Origin: DATAQC01 sp051005135
GTDB taxonomy: Bacteria; Actinomycetota; Acidimicrobiia; Acidimicrobiales; AC-14
Direction of reading: 5' to 3'
DNA: 64,000 bases
NCBI GenBank assembly: GCA_051005135.1
Contig: JBPCJQ010000031.1
Coordinates: 1 to 64,000 of the forward strand
The notes under the pieces were generated by a model. It searched no databases. It was given only the letters and a program-made list of their open reading frames with translations, and was not told the origin of the DNA. The position numbers were made by a program, and so were the translations under genes. Shown in pieces: positions 42,558 to 49,913 of the stretch (the stretch's first letter is position 1; each line of letters starts with the position of its first letter).

Positions 42558-42953
42558 TCAAAGGCTGACGACTTTGACGAGATGCTCGAGTCCCGCGAAG
42601 TCGTCGGGATTTCGAGTGTAGAGAGCGAGCCCGTTGGCGTGGGCGGTGGCGGCGATGAGCAGGTCTGCGACGCGACGTCGGTGCGACCGGCCGGCCTGGA
42701 CAACGGCAGCGACTACCTGTCCGAAGCTACGTGCCGCGGCGGCGTCGAAGACAAGCGGCTCGAAGGTCGCCTCGACCTGTTGCAACCGGGCCTGGCGACG
42801 AGCCCGCTCGGCCCCGGCCGCGGCCAGATGGGGGGCGGCCGCAAGCTCAGCAAGGGTGATCGCGCAAACCGAGGACACCTCGGGCAGGGCAGTGCCCACG
42901 CTGGGCTCGTCCCAATCGATGACCACGGAGGTGTCGAGCAGTCCTGCTGCCAT
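42558..42953 (-). CDS. vapC: VapC-type PIN-domain toxin
   Basis: A 131-residue ribonuclease toxin. The PIN active-site acids are visible: LLDTSVVID at the start, the glutamate in ITLAELAAAPH, the aspartate in RRVADLLIAATA and the last in YTRNPDDFAGL. PIN toxins cut specific tRNA or rRNA sites. The gene directly follows its antitoxin with no gap (antitoxin stop at 42954). The product lacks any odd truncation. Confidence 0.88.
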   Translation of the reverse strand: MAAGLLDTSVVIDWDEPSVGTALPEVSSVCAITLAELAAAPHLAAAGAERARRQARLQQVEATFEPLVFDAAAARSFGQVVAAVVQAGRSHRRRVADLLIAATAHANGLALYTRNPDDFAGLEHLVKVVSL

Positions 42954-43202
42954 CTAGAGCCTCTGGTCGACGACGCGGTCGAGGTCGGCTTGAAACTGCT
43001 TGCGATCCACGTGCGGCCCCGAAGCGGCGAGGGCCATCAGATCCGCCTTGGCGACGTTCGTTCGCCGGTTCGTTCGTATTGGCCGTAGCTCGGCGATGGG
43101 GACACCGTTACGAGTCACGATGAAGCTCTCGCCGGCTGCCACCGCCTCTATCACCTTGGCGTTGTCATTTCGGAGCTGGCGTTGCGCAATGGTCTTCGAC
43201 AT
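42954..43202 (-). CDS. Phd/YefM-family antitoxin
   Basis: An 82-residue antitoxin from ATG 43202. The N-terminal DNA-binding fold reads AQRQLRNDNAKVIEAVAAGE, FIVTRNGVPIAELRPI, the standard Phd/YefM pattern; the C-terminal segment (ADLDRVVDQ) is helical and binds the toxin. It represses its own promoter, for which the inverted repeat at 43211-43229 is the candidate operator. A Phd-type antitoxin paired with a PIN toxin is a common VapBC variant. Confidence 0.85.
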   Translation of the reverse strand: MSKTIAQRQLRNDNAKVIEAVAAGESFIVTRNGVPIAELRPIRTNRRTNVAKADLMALAASGPHVDRKQFQADLDRVVDQRL

Positions 43203-43210
43203 CGATGCAT

Positions 43211-43229
43211 TGTAGCAGGATAAGCTACA
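43211..43229. promoter_or_regulatory. Inverted repeat upstream of the antitoxin gene
   Basis: TGTAGC (43211-43216) and GCTACA (43224-43229) are exact inverted copies with a 7-base spacer; a third TAGCTA element follows at 43233-43238. It is the most AT-rich part of the 43203-43533 gap and fits an autoregulatory antitoxin operator. Confidence 0.55.
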
Positions 43230-43236
43230 TATAGCT

Positions 43237-43395
43237 ACGGCTGACGGGCTCCGGCTGGCCCACGCCGCCGCGCCCTGTTCCGGGGTACGGACCGTCGACC
43301 GGTCGCTACGCCACTTCTTTGATCCAGCTGACCGTGGTCAACTCGATCTCCACCTGACCGCCGAGATCCAGGCAACGCTGCGGAAGGCTCGATAG
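43237..43395 (+). pseudogene. Possible remnant of a toxin-like gene
   Basis: The gap 43203-43533 has no complete gene. One + frame is open from 43237 to TAG 43393-43395 and reads TADGLRLAHAAAP ... VRTVDRSLRHFFDPADRG ... LTAEIQATLRKAR, a plausible protein C-terminus with no start. TADGLRLAHAA recalls the end of a PIN-domain fold. Low-confidence call. Codon 43464 onward also encodes a 23-codon open frame ending inside the permease ATG, with no support. Confidence 0.25.
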
Positions 43396-43533
43396 CCGAC
43401 ATGCAGGGTATGTTCTGGCTCTCCGCGTAGCACGGCACCAATATCGCAGCACCGCCCGTCAAAGCATGCCCCTCACAACTTCGACTCCCTCCGAGGCAGT
43501 GGCCATGCTCATCCGATCGGCGCGGGAGCAGCC

Positions 43534-44574
43534 ATGACCGACGTTCTCACCCCGGCTTCGGTGACGGCCGCCACGGAGCAACGGGTGCGCTCGCCCCGCC
43601 GACCCCGGCGCCGGGGCCGTTTGGTGGTCCCCTATCTCGTCACGGTCTGGTTCCTGGTCACTCTCAACTTCCTCATTCCCCGGGCGATGCCCGGCAACCC
43701 GATATCAGCCCTCGAGGACCCTTCCGCCCCCACCTACGTCCGCGACGACTCGGCCCGGGCCGCCCTCGCCCATCACTACGCCCTCGACCGCCCCCTGGCC
43801 AGCCAGTACCTCCACTATGTGGGCGGCCTCCTCCACGGTGACCTGGGGGAGTCGATCCGCTACAACGCGCCGGTCGCTGATTTGGTAGCCGAGCGCCTTC
43901 CGTGGACCTTGTTGCTGGTGGGCACCGCCATGGCTGTTGCTTCGGCGGCGGGCCTGTTCGCCGGCGTCCAATCGGCGTGGAGGAGGGGCACCTCCTCGGA
44001 TCGCTGGCTCCTCGGACTGTTCTTGGGCATGCGCAACTTCCCGGTGTTCTTCCTGGGCTCGCTCGCCTTGTTCGTCTTCGCGGTGAAGCTGCGATGGCTG
44101 CCACTTGGCGGCGCTTCCACACCCTTCGTGTCCTTCGGGATCCTGGCCCGCCTGGCCGACGTCGGTCGCCACCTGGTGTTGCCGGCTGCGGTGCTGGCCG
44201 TGCAGTTCGCGGCCGGACACTTCCTGCTGATGCGCGCCTCCATGGTGAGCGAGCTGGGTGCCGACTATCTGCTGGCCGGACGGGTGAAGGGGTTGCGGGA
44301 GCGCCGGCTCAAGTACGGCTACGCGGCACGCAACGCTCTGCTGCCGGTGGTGACCCTCATGGCCCTGGAGGTGGGGTTCGCCATCACGGGCAGCATCTTC
44401 ATCGAGACGGTCTTCGCCTATCCGGGCATGGGACGGCTGGTGTTCGATTCAGTCGCCTTCCGCGACTACCCGGTGCTGCAGGCGTGTTTTCTCGTCCTCA
44501 CCCTGGTGGTGGTGACGTTGAACCTGGCGGTGGACCTGCTGTACGCCAGGCTCGACCCGAGGGTCGCGGCATGA
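43534..44574 (+). CDS. Peptide/nickel-type ABC transporter permease (DppB-like)
   Basis: A 346-residue permease with six hydrophobic segments. DppB-family features are LNFLIPRAMPGNP after helix 1, ALDRPLASQYLHYVGGLLHGDLGESI, and the inner-membrane EAA loop DYLLAGRVKGLRERR. ATG 43534 lies in an AGGAGC-like context. It heads an operon of two permeases, a fused ATPase, a binding protein and an FmdE-like protein, all closely spaced. Substrate cannot be read from the permease. Confidence 0.87.
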   Translation: MTDVLTPASVTAATEQRVRSPRRPRRRGRLVVPYLVTVWFLVTLNFLIPRAMPGNPISALEDPSAPTYVRDDSARAALAHHYALDRPLASQYLHYVGGLLHGDLGESIRYNAPVADLVAERLPWTLLLVGTAMAVASAAGLFAGVQSAWRRGTSSDRWLLGLFLGMRNFPVFFLGSLALFVFAVKLRWLPLGGASTPFVSFGILARLADVGRHLVLPAAVLAVQFAAGHFLLMRASMVSELGADYLLAGRVKGLRERRLKYGYAARNALLPVVTLMALEVGFAITGSIFIETVFAYPGMGRLVFDSVAFRDYPVLQACFLVLTLVVVTLNLAVDLLYARLDPRVAA

Positions 44575-45401
44575 AGACGTTGCGTTCGCCGTTGGTGATC
44601 GTGGGCGGCGCCCTGGTGACCATGCTCGTCGTGGTGGCCGTTGCGGCCCCGCTGCTGGCGCCCTACGACCCTCGGGCGTTGTCGGGGGCCTCGCTGGTTC
44701 GCCCCTCGGCCCACCACCTGCTGGGCACCAACGACATCGGCCAGGACATCTTCTCGCAGGTGGTCTGGGGGGCGCGATCGTCTCTCACCGTCGCAGTCGG
44801 CTCTGCTCTGCTGGCGGTGGGATTGGGAGTGGCAGTGGGCATATTGGCGGGCTTGGCCGGAGGATGGGTCGATGCCATCGCCATGCGCATAGTCGATGTC
44901 GTGCTGGCCCTCCCGCTGCTGCCTCTTCTGGTGCTCATCGCCGCCCTGGCCGGGGCACGTCGGTCCAACCTGGTCCTCATCATCGGCCTCACGGGTTGGC
45001 CGGCGACGGCCCGCATCATCCGGGCCCAGGCCCTCACACTTCGCCAGCGAGGTTTCGTCGACGCCTCACGGGGCTTCGGAGCTGGCTTCGGCCATGTGGC
45101 GCGCCGTCACCTGCTGCCCGCCCTCGGCCCCCTGATCGTTACCGGCTTCGTGAGCGTGGCTGCTCACGCCGTGCTCGTCGAAGCGGGCCTCGCCTTCCTG
45201 GGCCTGGCCGATCCCACCGGTGTTAGCTGGGGGCTCATCCTCAATCGTGCCCTGCTGCACCAAGGGCTGTACTTCACCGCCCTGTGGACCTGGTGGGTGC
45301 TGCCTGCGGGCTCGGCGGTGACCTTGGCGGTTCTCGGGTTCACCTTCGTGGGCGTGGGCTTGGAGCCTGCGTTCAACCCGCGATGGCGGGCGAACCGGTG
45401 A
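44571..45401 (+). CDS. Peptide/nickel-type ABC transporter permease (DppC-like)
   Basis: A 276-residue partner permease with an N-terminal helix, the family LLGTNDIGQDIFSQVVWGAR motif, and the EAA loop GFVDASRGFGAGFGHVARRH. ATG 44571 overlaps the first permease stop (ATGA). Its own stop overlaps the ATPase start (GTGA). Six membrane segments fit a heterodimer with the DppB-like protein. Confidence 0.88.
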   Translation: MKTLRSPLVIVGGALVTMLVVVAVAAPLLAPYDPRALSGASLVRPSAHHLLGTNDIGQDIFSQVVWGARSSLTVAVGSALLAVGLGVAVGILAGLAGGWVDAIAMRIVDVVLALPLLPLLVLIAALAGARRSNLVLIIGLTGWPATARIIRAQALTLRQRGFVDASRGFGAGFGHVARRHLLPALGPLIVTGFVSVAAHAVLVEAGLAFLGLADPTGVSWGLILNRALLHQGLYFTALWTWWVLPAGSAVTLAVLGFTFVGVGLEPAFNPRWRANR

Positions 45402-47143
45402 TCCCCCTTCTCGAGGTCACCGACCTGGCGGTCACCTACGCCGGCGACGTCGAGGCGTTGCGGGGAGTCAGCTTCTCCGTCCAACCGGGGGAGTCATTGG
45501 CCGTGGTGGGCGAGAGCGGGTCAGGCAAGACCACGCTGGCCCATTGCCTGGCTGGCGTCGTGCAGCCACCCGAGGCCCGGGGCAGCGTACGGGTGCAGGG
45601 CGAGGAGCTGCTGGGTGCGACAGCCGAGACCCTGCGGTCGCTGCGGTGGTCCACAGTGGCCCTGGCCTTGCAGGGCGCGCCCTTCAACCCAGTCGCCACC
45701 GTGGGCAATCAGGTGGCCGAACCCCTGCGCGACCGCCTCGGTCTGTCGGCGGCGGCGGCCGCCGGGCGGGCAGAGGAGCTCGCAAGAGAGGTCTCTCTCG
45801 ACCCGGCGCTGTTGGGGCGCTATCCCCACGAGCTGTCGGGGGGCGAACGGAGACGGGCGGCGGTGGCAATGACGCTCGGCCTCGATCCCGCGCTGGTGGT
45901 CCTCGACGAGCCGACTGCGGGCCTCGACCCTGTGACGCGGCGGAGTCTGGTGTGGCGCATCGCCGAGCTGGCACGCCAACACGGCTTCGCGTTGATCGTG
46001 ATCTCTCATGACCTGCCCGATGCCACCCACATGGCCGAGCGTTGCCTGGTTCTCTATGCCGGTGAGGCCATGGAGGCCGGCCCCACGTCACAGGTCATGA
46101 AAGAACCCGCCCATCCCTATACCTGGGCCCTGATCAACGCCTACCCGGTCATGTCTACGACCAAGGAGCTTCGGCCCATCAAGGGCCGCCCCCCCGACCC
46201 CCGGGCCGTGCTCAGTGGATGCCCGTTCCGCGCCAGGTGCACCCAGGCCGACGACGTCTGCGTCGAGCACCCTGCGTTGTCCCCCAGTCGCGGCCGCCTG
46301 GTGGCGTGCCACTTCGGCGGCCTCAAGACCCTTCTCGCGGCTACCGGTGTGAGCAAGACCTACCGCCGGGGGAACGCAGTGGTGACCGCTCTCGACGGCG
46401 TGGACCTGGCCGTTGCCGAGGGTGAGTCGGTCGGCATCGTGGGACCTTCAGGGAGCGGGAAGTCCACCCTGGCCAGGATCCTGTGCGGCCATATGGGCGC
46501 GGACGCCGGCGAGGTCGTCCTCGAGAGCCGCCCGCTGCCCCGCTCGTGGCGGCGATCCGACCGGCAGATGCGCCGACGAATCCAGCTGGTCATGCAGGAC
46601 CCCTGGGAGGCCCTCTCGCCCCGGTTCACCGTCGGCCAGCTCGTCCGGGAGCCTCTCGACGTCGCCGGCGACGGCTCCTCAGCGGACCATGACCGTGCGG
46701 TGGGCGAGATGCTCGACGCCGTCGGCCTTCCCTCTTCAGGTCCGTTTCTCGGCACCCGCTCCCACGAGCTCTCCGGGGGGCAGCTACAGCGGGTTGCGCT
46801 GGCCAGGGCTCTGGTGGGGCAGCCCAAGCTCGTGGTGGCCGACGAGCCCACTTCGATGCTCGATGCCTCGGAGCAGGCGCGGCTGCTCGTCACGCTACGC
46901 GAGCGCCAGATCGAGATGGGGCTGGGGCTCGTCTTCGTCTCGCACGACATGGCGGTGGTTCGCAAGGTGACCGACCGAATCGTCGTCCTGGACGCCGGCC
47001 GGGTCGTGGAGGAGGGGCCGTCCCACGACGTGTCCTCCGACCCCACCAGCGCGGCGGCGCGAGAGTTGTTCGATGCCGCCCCCACGTTCGCCCCAGACCG
47101 ATCGCCAAGCGATTTTGACCGTGTACCAGAGAGGAGACCTTGA
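45398..47143 (+). CDS. Fused DppD-DppF-type ABC ATPase
   Basis: A 581-residue protein with two complete ATPase domains in one chain. Domain 1 (about 5-260) has GESGSGKTT, LSGGERRRAAVAM and LVVLDEPTAGLD; it is followed by the oligopeptide-ATPase C-terminal region with GCPFRARC, a cysteine-rich site found in DppD/OppD. Domain 2 (about 325-570) has GPSGSGKST, LSGGQLQRVALARAL and VVADEPTSMLD. GTG 45398 overlaps the permease stop as GTGA; ATG 45383 is an alternative. It powers the importer encoded upstream. Confidence 0.88.
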   Translation: MIPLLEVTDLAVTYAGDVEALRGVSFSVQPGESLAVVGESGSGKTTLAHCLAGVVQPPEARGSVRVQGEELLGATAETLRSLRWSTVALALQGAPFNPVATVGNQVAEPLRDRLGLSAAAAAGRAEELAREVSLDPALLGRYPHELSGGERRRAAVAMTLGLDPALVVLDEPTAGLDPVTRRSLVWRIAELARQHGFALIVISHDLPDATHMAERCLVLYAGEAMEAGPTSQVMKEPAHPYTWALINAYPVMSTTKELRPIKGRPPDPRAVLSGCPFRARCTQADDVCVEHPALSPSRGRLVACHFGGLKTLLAATGVSKTYRRGNAVVTALDGVDLAVAEGESVGIVGPSGSGKSTLARILCGHMGADAGEVVLESRPLPRSWRRSDRQMRRRIQLVMQDPWEALSPRFTVGQLVREPLDVAGDGSSADHDRAVGEMLDAVGLPSSGPFLGTRSHELSGGQLQRVALARALVGQPKLVVADEPTSMLDASEQARLLVTLRERQIEMGLGLVFVSHDMAVVRKVTDRIVVLDAGRVVEEGPSHDVSSDPTSAAARELFDAAPTFAPDRSPSDFDRVPERRP

Positions 47144-48816
47144 TGGAGCCCATGGACCGCAGGACGTTCCTTCGTAGCAGTGTGCTCGCCGCTGGTGCCG
47201 TGGCAGTGGCCTCGTGCACGTCATCGTCCAAGACGACATCGTCGGGCAGCGCCGGGGGGCCGGTTCCCAGGCCGACCCTTCGCCTGCCCGGCGGCGACTT
47301 CGGGTTTCCCTCGCCGTTCGCCTACGTGCGAGGCCCGGGCTACTGGCGTATGACCTACATCTACGACTCCCTGCTCTGGAAGGACTCCACCGGCCAGCTC
47401 ATGCCCTGGCTGGCCAGCCGCTACGAGCGCTCGGCCGACGGGCTCACCTATATGTTCGAGCTGCGCGACAACGTGGCCTGGAACGACGGCCAGCCCCTTA
47501 CCCCCGACGACGTGGTGTTCACGTTCCAGTACTTCGGGGCCCAGAAGCTGTCGCCCCAGATCTTCGTTCGTCCCCAAGACGTCGCCGGGGCCACGGCCAC
47601 GGGGCCACGCACCGTCGAGATCCGCCTGACCCGGCCGGTGGCGACCTTCGCCAACTCGGTCGCCGGCGCCCTGCCCATCGTGCCCCGCCACGTGTGGTCC
47701 TCGGTCGACGATGCGTCCAAGGCCCAGGACCCCAAGCTGCTGGTGGGCACCGGCCCCTACCGCCTGGAGTCCTATTCCCGGGGCGAGGGCTCCTACCTGT
47801 ACACGGCCAACGATGCCTACTTCCTCGGCGCCCCGTTCGTGAGGCGCATAGAGATGCGCCCCGTTCAGCAAGGCGACGAGCTAACGCCCTTACGGGCCGG
47901 TGAGACCGACGCGGGTGGCCCTAGCCCCACGGGGGCGAGCCGGGACGCCCTGGCCCCCTTCCGGGCTGACCGCAGCTTCGGCATCCTCGAAGGCCCGGGA
48001 GACTTCACCATCGGCTTGTACTGGAACCTGGCCAAGGGCGGCGCCCTCGCCGATGTCCGCTTCCGCCAGGCCTGCGTGCGAGCCATCAACCGCCCCGACA
48101 TGGTCGACCGCCTGGTCGGGGGCAACGGCAAGCCCGGCAACCCCGGGTTCCTGCCGCCCACCAACCCCGCCTACGCCCCCGTGGAGCAGTATCCCTTCGA
48201 CGTGGCCGGTGCCAACCGCCAGCTCGACCAGGCCGGCTACAGCCGCAGTGGCGGCGGCACGCGCCAGGGCCCCGACGGCCAGCCCTTGCGGTTTGGCCTG
48301 GTCGTTGGCAACAGCCCGGTACCTCCCGCCACTGACATTGTGGTCAATGCCCTCAAGGCGATCGGCGTGGAGCTGACCCCCCAGCCCCTCGACCAGCCCA
48401 CCCGTGACGCTCGCACCGCCAAGGGCGACTACGAGATGGCCATGACCGAGTTCGGGGGGCTGGGTGGCGACGCCGACTACCTGCGCCAGGTGTACTCGTC
48501 GAAGGTGCCCAAGCGGTTCCAGAGCGTCTCAGGTTTCGCCAACCCCGAGGTGGACGACCTGGCCGACCGCCAGCTGGTTACCCTCGACGACGGCGAGCGC
48601 AAGAAGCTGCTGGCCCGCATCCAACAGATCGTGGCCGACCAGGTGCCCCTGCTGCCGCTCTACTACCCGACCGCCTTCCACGTTTACCGTAAGGCAGTGT
48701 TCGACCAGTGGTACTACACGCCCGGCGGTTTTGGCGGCGGCGTGCCCACCGTTTACAACAAGCAGGCGTTCGTCACCGGACAGAAGACCGGCATCAAGAT
48801 CCGACCCACCAAATGA
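47143..48816 (+). CDS. Substrate-binding lipoprotein of the ABC importer
   Basis: A 557-residue family 5 solute-binding protein. The N-terminus has a twin-arginine motif (DRRTFLRSS) and a lipobox (AVASC, Cys about 27), so it is probably exported folded and lipid-anchored. The body follows the family pattern: YIYDSLLWKDS, VAWNDGQPLTPDDVVFTF, LLVGTGPYRLESY and VPLLPLYYPTAFHVY. ATG 47143 overlaps the ATPase stop (TGATG). Tat export with a cofactor or metal complex is suggestive, but the ligand is unknown. Confidence 0.87.
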   Translation: MEPMDRRTFLRSSVLAAGAVAVASCTSSSKTTSSGSAGGPVPRPTLRLPGGDFGFPSPFAYVRGPGYWRMTYIYDSLLWKDSTGQLMPWLASRYERSADGLTYMFELRDNVAWNDGQPLTPDDVVFTFQYFGAQKLSPQIFVRPQDVAGATATGPRTVEIRLTRPVATFANSVAGALPIVPRHVWSSVDDASKAQDPKLLVGTGPYRLESYSRGEGSYLYTANDAYFLGAPFVRRIEMRPVQQGDELTPLRAGETDAGGPSPTGASRDALAPFRADRSFGILEGPGDFTIGLYWNLAKGGALADVRFRQACVRAINRPDMVDRLVGGNGKPGNPGFLPPTNPAYAPVEQYPFDVAGANRQLDQAGYSRSGGGTRQGPDGQPLRFGLVVGNSPVPPATDIVVNALKAIGVELTPQPLDQPTRDARTAKGDYEMAMTEFGGLGGDADYLRQVYSSKVPKRFQSVSGFANPEVDDLADRQLVTLDDGERKKLLARIQQIVADQVPLLPLYYPTAFHVYRKAVFDQWYYTPGGFGGGVPTVYNKQAFVTGQKTGIKIRPTK

Positions 48817-48838
48817 CCGACCAGATGAGGAGGAAGCG

Positions 48839-49477
48839 ATGATCGACCAGGACACGCTCGAGCGGGTGGTGGCCTTCCACGGCCACATGTGCCCAGGATT
48901 GGCGATGGGGGTGCGGGCCGCGGAGGTGGCTCTGGAGCAGATCGGGCCTCACTCCGCTGACGAGGAGGTGGTGGCCGTGGTGGAGACCGACATGTGCGGC
49001 GTCGACGCCGTGCAGTTCCTCACTGGATGCACCTTCGGCAAGGGCAACCTGGTGCACCGCGACTTCGGCAAGAACGCCTATACCTTCATCCGCCGTTCCG
49101 ACGGCAAGGCGGTGAGGGTCAGCACCCGTCCCGGCGGCTGGGGGCCGCCGGACCCCGAATGGGAGGCCCTGTTCGCCAAGGTGCGGTCGAAGACGGCGTC
49201 GGTCGACGAGCGCCAGCGCTTCGGGGCCCTGCACGAGCAGCGCTCCGAGAAGGTGCTGGGTGCTCCCATCGATGAGCTCTACGAGGTGCGCGAGATCGAG
49301 ACCGAGGCACCCAGGCCCGCCCGCATCATGGCGTCGGTCGAGTGCGAGTCGTGCGGCGAGCCCACCATGGAGACGCGCGTCCGGCGCTTAGACGGGCGGG
49401 AGCTGTGCCTGCCCTGCTTCGAAGCGGGGCTGGTCGGCACTGTTCGGGTGGCCCCGCCAATGGCAACCGGCGGCTAG
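48839..49477 (+). CDS. FmdE-like protein with C-terminal zinc ribbon
   Basis: A 212-residue protein starting at ATG 48839 after an AGGAGG site, 22 bases past the binding protein. The N-terminal domain is the FmdE fold: HGHMCPG (14-20, Cys18), TDMCGVDAVQFLTGCTFGKGN (Cys53, Cys64). The C-terminal zinc ribbon has Cys169/172 (CESC) and Cys190/193 (CLPC). FmdE is a subunit of formylmethanofuran dehydrogenase in methanogens, whose role is uncertain; here no other such subunit occurs, so a metal- or pterin-handling role linked to the importer is an inference. Confidence 0.8.
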   Translation: MIDQDTLERVVAFHGHMCPGLAMGVRAAEVALEQIGPHSADEEVVAVVETDMCGVDAVQFLTGCTFGKGNLVHRDFGKNAYTFIRRSDGKAVRVSTRPGGWGPPDPEWEALFAKVRSKTASVDERQRFGALHEQRSEKVLGAPIDELYEVREIETEAPRPARIMASVECESCGEPTMETRVRRLDGRELCLPCFEAGLVGTVRVAPPMATGG

Positions 49478-49634
49478 TAGCGGCGCCGGCGGGTGCCGAT
49501 GCGCCAACCCGCTTCAGCTACGAGGGCGATCAGGAAGACGACCAGCAAGAAGATCAACGGTTCACGAACGGTCCTTTGGTTGGCCCACAGGCCCTGGTTG
49601 CACTGCGACCGTACCCGGACGGCCGCCCTGGCAC

Positions 49635-49913
49635 TCAGGCGCTCAGTACCCTCAGCCCGAGCACCAGCACAACGGCCCACAGCGCCACCCATACGCCCAC
49701 GACAATCAGCACCGCTATCAGGCATCCCGACGGCGCGTCGGCGATGCGCTCGGCCAGGGCGCCGCCTCGCCGGTCGGTCCATCCTCCGCTGGTGAACTGG
49801 GTTCCGCCACCGCTCGACGGCGATCCCAATGACGTCCCCGACACCTGCATGACGACGTAGGCGGCGATCCCGCCGATGGCAGCGACCACGAGGATTACCA
49901 GGAGCACGATCAT
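49635..49913 (-). CDS. Small membrane protein downstream of the PBP gene
   Basis: A 92-residue protein from ATG 49913 that overlaps the PBP stop (ATGA), so it is read with that gene. It has two hydrophobic segments, about 2-24 and 65-90, and a Gly/Ser/Thr linker with an RRGG turn. No family is recognised. After it, 49474-49557 on the same strand encodes only a possible 27-residue helix with a TTG start and is left unannotated. Confidence 0.45.
   Translation of the reverse strand: MIVLLVILVVAAIGGIAAYVVMQVSGTSLGSPSSGGGTQFTSGGWTDRRGGALAERIADAPSGCLIAVLIVVGVWVALWAVVLVLGLRVLSA

Noticed and set aside
49474..49557. 27-residue TTG-started helix after the small membrane protein
   Set aside because: One hydrophobic stretch and a basic tail, no ribosome-binding site, and it overlaps the end of the FmdE-like gene; too weak to call.
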